This document shows, piece by piece, positions 1-12,800 of a DNA stretch of 64,000 nucleotides. Source of the stretch: Paratinospora sagittata. Lineage: Eukaryota; Streptophyta; Magnoliopsida; Ranunculales; Menispermaceae. The position numbers and the translations under genes were made by a program. The first letter of the stretch is position 1. Each line of letters starts with the position of its first letter. The notes under the pieces are model-generated. The model had not been told where the DNA came from. It worked only from the letters and a program-made list of their open reading frames with translations, and made no database searches. The DNA is taken from contig CM069598.1 in the NCBI GenBank assembly GCA_035771175.1, positions 21,311,438 through 21,375,437 on the forward strand, read 5' to 3'.

Positions 1-2760
1 GTACTTAGTGTTTTGAATTGTTTCAAGTTGAAACAACCCAAGTCAAATAATTGTGGTTCACTTGAGATTTTTAGGTTGGAATCAAATGTTAAGGCAATGT
101 TTGATATAAGATTTAAAAACTGTTTTATGTTTTTAAATCCAAGATTCTCAAAAAATTTGTTTGGTTGAAGTGTTTTCAAAATATTTTAAAATTGTTTTTT
201 GATTTGACTTCAAAAGTTACGAAGAAAACAAGAATACAATAAATTGTTATTTTCATTGTTTTCTTAAAATGAACTTTGAAAACAACCTTTTTAAAAAATT
301 TATGTTTAGAAACTGTTTTAAATTGGATACCAAACAGACCCTAAGTTTCACCCTTCATCTCAAAAAGGGTCAAGTGGTTCATCTTTAACCTGAAAAAGAT
401 TTTTATCCCGCAAAAGGAAGTTGTAGGTTCATTCTTAGCCCGGAAAATAATAAGTTTGTCTTGAACCTTCAAAAAGGCATTTTAACGGTTTGATTCACAC
501 CCTTAAAGTAAATCATAGTATAGTGGAATCCTAGAGAATATTTTCTTTAGGCGTGGACGTAGGAAAGAATTTTCTGAATCACGTAAAAATTCTCGTGTGC
601 AATCTTTTATTTCTACACTTTACTTTATGTACATTGATTCATTTTGAGTACATAACTTAAATTAATCAAAAAATTTCCACTAAGAACTTAAAACTTGTCA
701 AAACCAGCCGAAATACCCAATTCACTCCCATCTTGGTTGTCCAACAATGGCGTCGATTCAAAACATACTTGTTTTTCTAATATTTTCGTTATCTACAAAG
801 GCAAAATTCATTTATGAATTCTGATACGTATATAATTTGTTAATAAATATTTTAGCTAATCTATTTAATTTTTCTTGACATATTTTGTCTTAAGAAATTT
901 ATCGAAGGCCTTTCTCAAGATGAGAAATAATGTTTTGATTGAGTGAGGGACTCTAATAGTGCAAACTTTATAGCCTCACTTACACACTAATAGATCTTTA
1001 ACATGATGAATTTATTGATTTATGTAGGGATGTGTGATCCAATACATATGAAGCATTTAAACGTAGTTTTTTTTTTCTTTTTTTCTTTTTTAAAAATCAT
1101 TTAGAATGATGTGATTCACGTAAGGTTCCTTAGGGAGTTGACTCCTTAACCTATAAAAGGAGCCGGGCCTGAATGTTTAGTAAGTTCCATTAATCCATTA
1201 TATAATAATCTTTTTAGTAAACACTAAACTTATTGCTTCATTTTTACAATTGCCAAATGTACAAATTAAGTAATTGTTATGGTTATGATATATCAATCAA
1301 TTTTATGGTTGTGTTAGATCCAAGATGATGTGATTATTCTTTTGTTTTGATATATATCTTAATTAGTACTCATTGGTTGTTATAGATGTAAGACAATTGA
1401 GAAGATTGAAAGTAACAAGTTACCATATTTTCAAATATATAGGTTTTCCAGGTGAAACTATGCAATACATGTGATGAGAGTTATGTGCATTTTTATAAAT
1501 TTTTTTTTTGCAAGTTATGTGCATTTAATTGAATTCTTCTTAAGAGTTAGAAGTCACTGTTTATTATTCCATATATAACCTTGCGACCGTTGACATTGAT
1601 AAGAAATAATGAAATTATTTTTAATAATAGTTTAGTTCTCTCATTAATCATTTTTCAATAGCATACTCTCTAGATTTATATGCATTATGTTTCTTTTTTG
1701 TAATTATTATTGCCTATTCAATATATACCAATACTTACTTACCAAAGCAAATTTGTTTTTGTTACTACTTTTAGAGTGTTTAGCAAGTCAATATTTTTAA
1801 AATCTATTAAAAAAAGATGAAGTGAATTAAGTCAATTAGTAACCACATGTTCATTGCACATGCTATCATCGTTACACTTTATATATTTTGCTTCTAAGAT
1901 ATTAACATGAATTATGGGCTACGTGACATTTACAGTATGAGAATTTTTTACCCCAAAGGTGAGCTAAGTCGGTTTAGCGACTGTAACGCTTTGGCAAAGA
2001 CCAAGGTGAACGAGTTGTGCTAATGACTTTTAATAAGATAGGTATCTCATGTGCGCCTTGTCTATGGTCAACCGCTCCTTATGTCCATTTTTGAATCACC
2101 AAAAAAAAATAAAAATGATGAGCATTTTTCATAGTAAAATGTGATAAAATGACAACAAATTTTGTTTGTAATTCTTTCTTTTCACCTATTCTTTTATTTA
2201 TTTATTAGTAACCTTGAGTATATGGACCAGTTTGCGCACACCGACTAATCCTCAGGAATAAGCCCAAATAAGGGGAGAGAGAGCGTTTCTCTAATGAGTA
2301 TGTAGGTGTTGAGAAGAATTCTTCTCTTGGTAAAAGCCGCGTTCACCTCACATAGACGAGACAATCAAACTCACATCCTTATGAATCATAAGTAAAAGCT
2401 GCAGCCACTTCGTCATCTTATTTTTTTTTTATGTTCTATTAGAATGTTATCTATTGAACTAGACAATTATTTATAAATAATAGAAAAAAATTGTAAAAAG
2501 CATCCTGGTTGTTGCATATGTACATTATTAGGATAATTTCTTAGATTGTTTTCCTCAAATAAATGTGGATATTTCCTGAATTAGTTCTTCTCCAAATCTC
2601 ATCCTAATTAATGCTCTGTAACAGTTTATTTCTACATATATATTTTAAACTCAGGTCAATGATTGAAATACTGACTTGCCCTGTTTGTATTTCTCCTTCC
2701 CTTGGACATTTTTGCAAGGCACATGGCACTTGGAACTTGGTTGGGGAAGGGAGCAGGTAG
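1..2760. other. Intergenic DNA, no gene seen
   Basis: AT-rich sequence without a convincing reading frame on either strand. It holds poly(T) runs and repeat-like pieces. A TATA-like box with following GC-rich sequence lies near 1151-1170 and resembles an old LTR promoter, but I cannot delimit an element. A stretch at about 1955-2090 is less AT-rich and may be a repeat fragment. Nothing here can be assigned a function. Confidence 0.6.
2212..2424 (-). repeat. Possible SINE-like dispersed repeat
   Basis: Read on the minus strand, this block starts with a weakly tRNA-like head (a box B-like GAGTTTGATT near 2372) and ends in a region typical of short dispersed plant repeats. It is less AT-rich than its surroundings and contains no ORF. 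The tRNA resemblance is weak; it could equally be a fragment of another repeat. Confidence 0.3.
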
Positions 2761-2908
2761 CATATTATATCATAATGTAAAAAAAGAAAAAGAAAAGTAG
2801 TAATAACTAATAAGTGGGGAGGATAAAAAAAAATGATAGATGGGCAGGGTGTTTAGAAGTGGAAATAAGAGAAAAGAAAGGTCCTGTTGGGTTGGGATTT
2901 CTGATTTG

Positions 2909-2929
2909 TTTCTCTCTCTCTCTCTCTTG
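2909..2929. repeat. (CT)n microsatellite upstream of the epimerase gene
   Basis: A run of TC dinucleotides about 20 bp long. Further CT-rich blocks follow at about 3060-3100 and, inside the leader intron, at about 3560-3590. CT/GA-rich tracts are common around plant core promoters and 5' UTRs and probably generate the spurious short ORFs seen here. Confidence 0.85.
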
Positions 2930-3137
2930 CTGTTGTTGTCGTTGTAAGATAATGCAATGCAATGCAAGAAGATGGAAGAGAGAAAGAGGTGGGGGGCGGA
3001 TTGGAGCAGCTGTCACGTATTTGTGCCGCTTGTACAAATTGCAAACTCTTCCCTCTCTTCCGCTCTCTCTCTCATTCTTCTCTTCCTTTCTCGTCCTCAC
3101 TCCTCGTTTCTTCGCCAATCACAATTCTTCAACTCTC

Positions 3138-3144
3138 TATAAAT
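3138..3144 (+). promoter_or_regulatory. Putative TATA box of the epimerase gene
   Basis: TATAAAT lies about 30 bp ahead of a pyrimidine-rich stretch (3165 onward), the usual place for a plant transcription start. It precedes a non-coding exon that ends at a good splice donor (CAG|GTATTC at 3277/3278). Assignment rests on position and consensus only. Confidence 0.6.
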
Positions 3145-3164
3145 TCCAATTTCTCTCTTATCTC

Positions 3165-3277
3165 ATTCCCCATTTTCCACCCCATAGACCCAAGACACGA
3201 CGTCATCACACCACAACACACCAACCCCTTCTTCTTCTTCTTCTTCGTTTTCTGTTCTTCTGTTCTTCCGATTACAG
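3165..3277 (+). other. Non-coding leader exon 1 of the epimerase gene
   Basis: Pyrimidine-rich 5' UTR with a short (CTT)n tract at about 3228-3245, ending at the donor CAG|GTATTC. The next exon begins at 4289 (after TTCTTGCAG) or, with an alternative acceptor, at 4312 (after TATTGCAG). Either way the leader intron is about 1 kb and T-rich. Such long 5' leader introns are common in strongly expressed plant genes. The exact transcription start cannot be seen. Confidence 0.55.
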
Positions 3278-4404
3278 GTATTCTTGATTTCTAGGGTTTC
3301 TTCTTATTCTTACGCACACGTTCTTTTTGCCTTTATGTTTTTGCGCTTCTTTTTGTTCATTTCGGTTACCTTATGGCTTCATCGCCCGATTCTTTGAATG
3401 CGTTTCTTTATTTTCTTCTTTTTTTGTCGTATTTTATTTAGGTTTTCTTTGATCTTTCATTGTTGTTCTTGGTTGTAATTTATTTGTTCTTTTCTTTTGG
3501 TTCTCTCTTTTTTGTTTTTATTTTCATTTTTACTTGTAGAGTTTTCTTTTGAGTTTTGATCTCTCTCTCTCTCTCTCTCTCCCTCCCTCCCTTCTTTGTT
3601 TTTTTTTGTGGTATGTATTTTTTGATGTTCGAAATTGCATTTTGAGCGGTGATCTTTGATTGGCTTTGTCTTTTGTCTTTGAATTTTGAATCTTAGAGGA
3701 TTTTGTTTTGTTTTATCTAAGTTCAAATTTTCATTCCTGATCTTTGGTGTTTTTCCCAGGAAAAAGAAGGCCTGGGCCTTCTTTTTGATCTTTAAATTTT
3801 GATTTTTTTTTTCTTCCTCTTCTCCGTCTTCAATTTAGCTCTGCTTTTTTTTTTTTTTTTTCTTAAAAAAATAAAATATTCGGGTTGATCTCAAAATCTC
3901 AAATTTCGGAATAGATCTTTGACGCGCTTATCTTTGACCTCGAAATTGATGCCGTTCTTTCTGTTCAGATTCCGAATTCTGTTGTTTGGTACTTTCGTGG
4001 ATGATCTCTAATCTGGAATTTTCAATTTTAAGGATGGTTTTTGGTTTTTTTTTTTTAAATTTTATTTTTCAGGATGTGTTCTATGACCTTGGTTTTTAAT
4101 TTATACGATTTCAATTTCCATCAGACTTTTTTCTCTGCCTCTTTTTTCTTCCCTTTCAATTCAGTTTTTTTTCTTCCCTTTCAATTCAGCTTTTTTTCTT
4201 CTTCTTTTCAGTTCTGTCTCTACTTTCAGATTTATTTTGGGAAATATATGTAATCTTTTTGTTTATTTTTTATCATTGTTTCTTGCAGCTTATGTTGGAT
4301 GCATATTGCAGGAGAGAATTTCAGTCCATCCGTTTTCATTACAGAATTAGTGTTTAATTTTGACGTTCATACTCACAAATAAACAACTGGAATCTGTCTC
4401 TCAC

Positions 4405-7400
4405 ATGCTTGGTTTCAACCGGATCAGACAGCCCAGGGCTGGTAAATCTTCTCCATTTTCAGGTGGTATTTTAAAAAAAAAAAAAAAATTGTTTCTTCTT
4501 TTAGAAAATAATTCTGATTTCAATTGCCTGTCTGCCCCTTTCTCTAATGCCCAAATCATCAATTCAATTTGGAAGATGAACTTTGGTTGTAAAATCTAGC
4601 ACATTTATTTATCTAATGGTGGATTTTATCATCATCACTGTTATTATTTTCACTTTTTTGTTGGTAAAGTTCTTATCATCATCATCATCATCATCATTAT
4701 TGTATTTGAAATCAAATCAAGTTGGTGGCTTGGAACGGACGATACTGCCCAAAAGAACCATATTTTCTATCTGAATATAAGTCAATTGATTTACATTCTT
4801 GATTGAATTTGCCAAAAGTAGGATTTTAATGTGTTTTCTTACCCTCATTGGAACCCCTGTTTTTCCTTTTTCTGGTGGGGATCTCAATTGTGGGTGGAAG
4901 TTTATGTTCAACCTAAACTGCTAAAACTCGCTCTTTGTGTGAGTTACTAATTTGATGTTTTTACTGTGTGTGTGAAGGCATGGATTTTGCAGATCCAAAA
5001 CGGAAAAATAATTTTGTTGGGAAAATTCTCTTTGCTGCTGCCCTCACAACAGTGTGCATTCTTGTGCTCAAGCAGTCACCTACATTCAGTAGCCCAAGCC
5101 CAGTAAACACTCAACTCAATAAATAAACTATTGTGGCTTTGCCAATCACTGTTGTTAATTAGTTACTAAGAACTGCTCTGTGCATGGATTACTTTTCTCC
5201 CATTTTGATGCTAGATTCACATTGAAATTGACTAGCTTATTTCATATGTAGTACCATATTTGCCTAGATTTTGCAATTCCTTTCTCATTAAGTCCTAGCC
5301 ATATGTTGGTGAGATGATTTATCTTTATAAGTATAGTAGAATAGTGAATTATGTCCTTGCTTTCAGGGTGAAATACCCTCTAAATGTGCTTCGTATTAAT
5401 GACTTTAGTTGTTTATTCCTTTTTTGTGTATTAATAGTCTAGTACAAATATACATTCATTATAAATGAATGATAAGAAAATAATTAAGTTATATTTCTTG
5501 GTTAGGTGTTCTAATAAAATGAGAAATTGAGAATAAATGTAGTTAGTTAATAATTAACTGTAACTCTTATTGTTTGGTTGTTGAAAATCATCCATGATTC
5601 AATGAAATAGACCTATCTGCATGCTCTAGATTATTCTTGTATAAAAGATGTATGTGTTGTATGCCGATCTAATACATTTATCTGCATGTGTCTATACATT
5701 TCTGCAAAATTGCGAATACTTGAAAGTTTCCATATAGTTGAGCTTGGCTTGCATCTTCTGCCCACAGAACAGTATCCAGATTGAATATGCATGCTTTTGT
5801 TTTCCATCTTCTTTGTATATGTTTGATGTCTAACATTTTTTTCTTTTCTCTCATGGATTTTCCAGTTCTCGCGCCATGAACCAGGTTTGGCACATGTCTT
5901 AGTTACAGGAGGTGCTGGCTACATAGGTTCACATGCTTCCCTTCGACTTCTAAAGGACTCTTACCGTGTAACCATAGTGGTATATCTCGTTGATTACATT
6001 GATTCTTCTTTAGTATTAGTTTTAGATCTCATTAAATAGTATCTTGATAGTGCCATGCTGATGTTATTGATAATTTCTCCTTGTTCTTGCAGGATAACCT
6101 TTCCAGAGGAAACATAGGTGCTGTTAAGGTTCTTCAGGAGCTGTTTCCAGAACCTGGGAGACTCCAGTTTATTTATGCTGATCTAGGAGATGCAAAAGCT
6201 GTATCCTAACCATTCCGATAGATAAATAATTTGAGAATATATTCTAAAGATGTTAATTTTTTGTTCTTTTTGTTGCAAGTTAATTTGAAATTTATTATTC
6301 CTTAATCAGTGTTAAGGTTAATAAAATATTTGCAGAAAATGCCTTTGATGCTGTGATGCATTTTGCAGCAGTTGCTTATGTTGGTGAAAGCACAATGGAG
6401 CCTCTTAGGTATGTTTCGTTTCTGTTCTAATTAGACTTCTTAACATCTTTTGGAACTTGCAAGATGCAAAAGGAAGTGTATTATTTTTGTTGTTCATGGG
6501 TACCTTTGTTTGGCAAGTGTTAACTAGTTGAACATAATGATAGATTCCTGTGATATAGGATTAGTTTAGTGAGAAATATGTCGAGCGCTAAGTTGAGTGA
6601 ACTCGTTGAATTTGAATTGTAACTTTAGCTTGAACCTTGACTTGATAACTTGAAGGTGCAAGCTGCAATCCCAAGTAGTTTTCTTGTTTCATTTTTTTTT
6701 TATTATTGTAATACCTTTCTGATCTTTACTCTGATTTGCAACATGAATTCTGACTTGTTTATTGAGATCTATTTTGAATCATATCTTTTGCCAAGTAATC
6801 ATGTGACATATCTTCTTGTATCGCTACGTCATGCCTCTTTGGCCTTCCCCACGTACTGTGTAGAATATTAGATTTTACCACAGCACTACAATTTTTATTG
6901 GTCTTGAGCCTGTTTTTATCTTTGGCTCCTCTTGTCTGCATGGATTAAAAAGTTATTCTGACTTGCAATCTCTTATAACCATCGAAAGTCAGATTAGCTG
7001 TTCTCTGCATTATTTTAACTTCATTGGGTTCTGCACTATACTTTTAAAGTTCTGAAATCAAGTAGTTCTTTGTGCAGCTAAAGACGACATACACGAATAT
7101 GCGGAGCCATCTTACATTATATTTCATATAGTATTAGATTAATAGAATACATAACCATTTATTCATAGATTATTTAATTAAGCATAAACTCCTAGTCTGG
7201 CAAAATTTTAATGAATATGTTAAGTTTTGGTAGTAGATGGCTTCTAATCTAAGTAGCCTTGAGAAGGATAGGTTCGCTGCTTCGCTCGGTAGAAGAGTAT
7301 GCGCACTTTCCAGCTTAGTGTCAGTAGAAGGGAAGAAAACAAACATTGTTGCTCCTTTTAGAAACATGGCTTGTTCATTCACTTGCTCATGAACTCGTTG

Positions 7401-10131
7401 CTTCGCTAGAAGCGACTAGTCGCCCCCTTTCCTGTGTCGACTGATGCTTAGCCAGAAGCGAACTCAGAGGGGCTGGGGAAGATTGATGAGGGGTAAGCTA
7501 TCGACTTTTCCATGAGACCCATGTCTGAGATCCTTTCGGGGTACTCCAAAAATATGAGAGGGGGGTGAGCATTCTCAAGAACCAAAAAGACTTCTTGGTT
7601 ATGTGAGCACTGGGCTAGTAAAGAATTCTTTTATCTTTATCCCTAGTGAAGCCAAAGAATACCCTGTTGTGGTAAGGCCTCCATTTGAAGATTTCCTGAA
7701 CAATGAGAATCTTTGATTACTCTCTTGTACTCCATGTGGATGGGGTGAAATCTCCATACGCTAATTTACAGAAGTTGTTGAAAGCAGTCATAGTTTGATT
7801 TGAACTAGTATGCTATATTGTAGTACTTCAGGCAGTTTTGCATCCTAGGTCATGAAAGATGCTATGCCATATGCATGTCCATGTTCTCATTATAAGTTTG
7901 AACTTGATCTCCCTTATGTGCTATTAATTTTTCATTAATTAAACTTGTAGTAGAGCATTTGACAGTAACTATTAAATATCTATATGTTTCAATGCACATT
8001 TATTGTTCTGTAAGTATGCGCTATTAGACAGGCTGACCCAAACTTTTTTCTTAACTTATTTAATTAATTTATGCCTTTCTACGTTATTGAATGTTTATAT
8101 CACTCAGTCTAAAGGGAAGCGTTAAATTCTGGAAGTAGACTGTTGGTATTAATGATTCCAAATCTATGAATATGAAATTTCATTTTTAAAATTTATTCTT
8201 GAATAGGGAAAATATATGGTTCTTTCAAATTGACAGTAAAAGGCCAATCTTTCTCTTTCTTTCTTTCTTTCTTTAATGCCTTCTCTGTTGTGCTAATCTT
8301 AAATTTTGAAGTAAATAATTTTGTGATACCGTTCATTCCATACCCAATGAACCTATTCTTGTTATTACAATTACTAATTTGTTCACTTATTCGATGAATG
8401 AAATTCAAACTGCATCAACCTTTCTTGAAGGGTTTAAGGCCGTGTATAAGCAAAGAACACTTCTTCCAATAGTTAAATGGCTATCATGTTGAGACTATTG
8501 GGTCTGATGCAAGGGGTCCGGATTGTTACTTCCTTGACCCTATTTTATGCAATTTATTGCAATGAAGGAAACAGCTGTATAATTGTGTCCTGCCATGTTG
8601 CAGGTATTATCATAATATTACATCAAATACTCTGGTGGTACTTGAGGCAATGGCAGGACATGGTGTAAAGACATTGATTTATTCAAGTACATGTGCAACA
8701 TATGGAGAACCAGAAAAGATGCCCATTACAGAAGAAACTCCACAGGTGAGATTTTCCTGTCTTTGGGTCTGATATTTGTCATACCATCATAGTCACTGTC
8801 CCATTTTTTTTTATGTCAGCTCATGAAATCCTCATTGTTCTATTTAGAACCTTATCTTTTTTAAGCCATGCCAACTTGATTGTACAATATTTTTGTAATA
8901 CCTTTATCTTTTCCTTTCTTTTTTCTAATTGTATTGTATGGCTATAGAAGAACCATTGACACAACTGATTTCCATTCATGTATAATATCAGGCCCCAATA
9001 AACCCATATGGAAAAGCCAAGAAGATGGCAGAGGATATTATCCTAGACTTCTCAAGGAATTCAGACATTGCTGTTATGATCTTAAGGTTGGTTTAGAGTT
9101 TGGAAATGGAAACTTGAATTTTCTGTTGCTTGAATGAAAATTGTTCTCAATGTTATATCTTTCATTTCAAAAAGTTAAAACCCATTAAAAGAAGATTGAA
9201 TGCTGTCATTGTTAAAAAAAGAATACTTCAATTTTACATTAAAAAATATGAATTTTATACTAGTTCTATATTTGGACTGTAATAGTATCAACTGTTTTTG
9301 GGTAGCATACTGATTTTCCTATGTGCAAAACTTGTTAGGTATTTTAATGTGATAGGATCCGATCCAGAGGGAAGGTTAGGAGAAGCTCCCCGGCCCGAAC
9401 TGCGGGAACATGGCCGAATTTCTGGTGCTTGTTTTGATGCTGCATTGGGAATTATACCTGGGCTTAAGGTACATCAATTGGTGACTACTTCCTTTTTTTA
9501 AACCATCGAAATTGTCAGGCACATTTTAGTATTGGAATCCAAAGATAAGATTGAAGCTGGTGGTGTCTTAGAGTTCTCTCTCTCTCCCTCTGTGTTCTAG
9601 GTTAAAGGAACAGACTACAGCACACCTGATGGCACCTGTGTAAGAGACTACATCGATGTCACCGATTTAGTAGATGCTCATGTGAAAGCTCTTGCCAAGG
9701 CAAAACCTGGGGAAGTTGGCATTTTCAATGTTGGCACTGGGAAAGGTCATTAAGACAGTTTTGGTTATGTGATTTTTAAAAACTTATCCTACAATTACCA
9801 ATTTCTTCTCTATACATACATTACATTAAGGATGATGACAGGGAAGAGTTCAAAAAATTAATTTGTTTTTTATTTACATGAGCGAGCAGGTAGATCAGTG
9901 AAGGAGTTTGTGGAGGCGTGTAAGCAGGCTACGGGCAAGGACATACATGTTGATTTCTTAAGCCGACGACCTGGGGATTATGCTGAAGTTTACAGTGATC
10001 CCTCGAAGATTTGGAGGGAGCTGAACTGGACGGCCCAACACACAGATCTTCAAGAGAGTCTGAAGACTGCATGGAGATGGCAGAAGTTGCACAGAAATGG
10101 GTATGGCCCTTCTTTGGCTATATCTTCTTGA
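4405..10131 (+). CDS. MUR4: UDP-arabinose 4-epimerase (UDP-xylose 4-epimerase), spliced, complete
   Basis: Interconverts UDP-xylose and UDP-arabinopyranose in the Golgi, supplying arabinose for cell-wall polysaccharides and glycoproteins. Coding exons: 4405-4462, 4978-5102, 5866-5979, 6093-6200, 6317-6408, 8604-8745, 8992-9086, 9339-9468, 9601-9745, 9890-10131. All introns are GT-AG and phases are consistent, giving 416 residues; Arabidopsis MUR4 has 419. A short cytosolic tail is followed by a single hydrophobic segment (about residues 36-50), fitting a type II Golgi membrane protein. The extended-SDR fold shows the NAD-binding TGGAGYIG (75-82), the YSST strand (192-195) with the catalytic Ser/Thr position, and the YGKAK motif (219-223) with catalytic Tyr219 and Lys223. 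The start at 4405 matches the family N-terminus. No in-frame stop or frameshift is seen, so the gene appears functional. Family assignment is very secure; MUR4 versus a close paralogue is less so. Confidence 0.95.
6409..8603. other. Large intron of the epimerase gene, with a less AT-rich insert
   Basis: This 2.2-kb intron is far longer than the other coding introns (112-763 bp). Its middle, about 7230-7700, is clearly richer in GC than its surroundings and carries motifs such as GAAGCGACTAGTCGCCCC, of a style seen in plant mitochondrial DNA. No intact gene is present in it. It may be an organellar (NUMT) or transposon-derived insertion; I cannot decide which from sequence alone. Confidence 0.45.
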
Positions 10132-10530
10132 AGAGATCATAATATATATATATTATTTTGTGTATGAAAAGCCATTTTAGATGGATGGAGCAGAGCCCAG
10201 GCTCCTCCAATATTCTTACTAATTAGTAGGTTAGAAGAGGGGTCTGGCTTGAGATTATTAGTAGGGTTGGGTGGATGGGGGGGAGGGTTATTATAATAGT
10301 GTTGTTATTTATTATTGAGATGGAGAATTCAGAAGCAGCAGCAGCAGCAGCTCATTTTTTTGTTCTGGACAGGAGATTTCATAATAAGGAGTCCAGCAGT
10401 AATTTGTTTTTTTCCTCAGTAGCAATGCGAACCTCTCTCCATTTCACGTTTTTTAAACAGGGATCTTCTTTCCTTCTTTCTTTTTGGTTAATCTTTCAAT
10501 ACCCAAGAAAAATCTTTGTTAAAGATTAAA
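10132..10530 (+). other. 3' UTR and downstream region of the epimerase gene
   Basis: Follows the stop codon at 10129-10131. It contains a TA run (10142-10154), an (AGC)n tract near 10335-10350 and T-rich sequence. No single consensus AATAAA stands out, so the polyadenylation site is not defined. The open frames here are low-complexity and not credible genes. Confidence 0.5.
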
Positions 10531-10695
10531 TTTTAGAGGGCTGGTAATTGAATCAAACCTTCTTTTAACGCCACAAAAAATTACTAATTTTGATTTTTAA
10601 CAATACCCTTATGTGATTATATTAAAATGTCTTTTTTTTTTTTTTTCAATTTAGAAAGTTTTTTTTTTAATTTTTTCATTGAGGGGTTTGGTTAT

Positions 10696-10754
10696 GTGCA
10701 ACCGAATCTAAAACATTTGGTTCGTTTACCGAAGTGTTTTAGGTTTGGTTGCAC
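10696..10754. repeat. Imperfect inverted repeat (hairpin)
   Basis: Arms of about 25 bp (10696-10720 and 10729-10754) are largely complementary, beginning GTGCAACC and ending GGTTGCAC, with a loop of about 8 bases. Could be a MITE end or a local palindrome; no TSD was recognised. Confidence 0.6.
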
Positions 10755-12208
10755 AAGATCGAGTCAAATGTAATTTTTTTTTAATTGTTCGGTCGGAGTT
10801 ATAGAACCTAAAATAATAAGTTTGGTATTAGTCCGAATTAATTGTGATTTCTTCTCACTTATGTCGGGTTTGTTTTACTTTTGGCGTTTTTTTACGAATA
10901 AAAATACTAAAACATTTAATTTCACGTAATTTAAATATTAAATATGATAAAAAAATTGATTTAATGAATTTTTTGTTAAAAAGGAGATTATAGCAGTGAA
11001 GTAAAAATTTTTTGTAGTGATTTAGAGTTTTTGAGTATTGAAAATTTAAAAAAAATAGAGAGGGAGTCGAAGAGGGTGTTTTGAAAATGGTTGAAATATG
11101 AGAAAAAATGAGAAGGGTGTTTTGGAAAGTTTAATGTGGTGAAGATATCAGTATTTTATATTTTATGGTAGAAATAAGATGTAATAGAAAAAGAGTTTTT
11201 TTGTGATTTAAATAGCTTTTTTCAATTTTTTTTTACTTTTGAGTTAGTATAGCTAACCTATCCCTTGAAAGGATAAAAAATTATGTTATTATATAACAGA
11301 ATACAATATGATTTCATCAATAGATATTTGAAGTCATCAAATGGTATTATTAGTTTAATTATATATATTTATATGTATTTTTTTTATTTTTTTAATTTAG
11401 AACTAGGAATCTACATTAACTATCATATGAAGAAAAAAAGAATTTTTTTTTCATTACAAGTAGATGGTCATTAGACACAATTTTTGATGTCAAAGGATAT
11501 GAATGATAGAACCGCGGGACACAATTTTCATTAAGATTGCACTACTCTTTGTGACAAAAAGAAAAAGAAGGTTTCATTAGGCTCCTCCTCATACCAGACA
11601 TTATGATGAAGAGGAGGGTGGATTTAAGTCATATATGGGGAATGGAGAAGAGTAAAATGTTAAATATTAAAAGGGTATAAAACAGGAAAATTAAAAGTTG
11701 AAAAAAGAGCTTGAAAAAGTCAGGTATTCGGCACAAAAGTTGGACACTAATTAAAAGATGAAGTGAGTAATTTATCTTTAAAAAAAGAAAGTTCGGTGTA
11801 CGAACTCTTGCCTATATATATTGTACGTGGAATCCTGAGTAAAGTTGGACCACTTCATTTCCAAAAAAAAAAAAAAGTTGGACCACTTCGAATATATTGT
11901 ATGTGGTCATCCCATGACTCAGACTTGTAATCACTCGGACGTGTGAGGACAAGTCTTGCTGTAGGTGAAGGCACCCCTTCAAACTTTTGATGAATAATAT
12001 TTCAATCTTTGAAAAATACAAACATGACGGTGAGTTTTCAAGTATTTCATAATATATAAAGCACACGGATATTTAAGGAGAACGCTATTTTTTTTTTTTG
12101 ATTATCAATTTTTTGGAACTCAGAGCAATTTGACCGACCCAACCATTTCAGGTCGGATCAAGTTAATTTTTTAGCAATTAGACCAAACCTGACCCAATCC
12201 GACCTCTT

Positions 12209-12211
<3 letters not shown>

Positions 12212-12246
<35 letters not shown>
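12212..12246. repeat. (TA)n microsatellite
   Basis: An uninterrupted alternating A/T tract of about 34 bp, with no associated gene. Confidence 0.9.
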
Positions 12247-12250
<4 letters not shown>

Positions 12251-12599
12251 GTATGTATAAGGCTTCTAATTAAAAAGGTCCATAACCATAACTATTTTTC
12301 TTGAGTTGTTAGGTTAGATGGTAAGAAGAATAAGATAAGATGAGTGTTTGTGACTAAAAGAGAAATTTTTTTATTTTAGTCTCACATTACTTGTTAGAAA
12401 GAACGAGAGACTCTCTTTTTCTATAAAAGCCCATCAACTCCCTATTTATCCTCATTCTCATAAGTTAAGTTTAAGAATAACTTGACTTGTACATATATGA
12501 GTTCTTCCAAAAAAGAAAAATCTCATCTTTTAAAGCTTAAATAGTAGTTTATAAGTTGATACATATTCATCTAATGATACATAAATAGTAGTTTATAAG

Positions 12600-12800
12600 T
12601 TCACCCTTACTTTTAGAAGAGACTAATCCTCCCGAACTTGACATGGTAGAGACATTTGGGCTGATCTTCCCAAGAAAGGTAGATAAACGAAGACATGCCC
12701 ATGCTCGAACTAGAAGCTTTTTTTTTGAAAGCCTAGGACTCGAGACCTAAACCTCAACCTAACTTATATTTAGTTCCTTAACCAACTGAGCTACTACTTG
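12600..12800 (-). mobile_element. tRNA-derived SINE
   Basis: On the minus strand the head reads GTAGTAGCTCAGTTGGTTAA (tRNA box A, at about 12773-12793), followed 30-40 bases on by GGTCTCGAGTCC (box B-like). That is the RNA polymerase III internal promoter of a tRNA-derived SINE. No protein is encoded. The 3' boundary and TSD were not fixed. It could be a decayed tRNA gene, but the box spacing and following tail fit a SINE better. Confidence 0.6.

Noticed and set aside
2807..3294. Several overlapping ORFs on both strands around the epimerase promoter and first exon
   Set aside because: They come from CT/GA-rich low-complexity sequence and a 5' UTR. The spliced epimerase model explains the region, and none of the ORFs resembles a protein.
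12773..12793. A functional tRNA gene on the minus strand
   Set aside because: Box A and a box B-like sequence are present, but no proper cloverleaf with acceptor stem or anticodon arm could be built, so a SINE is preferred.
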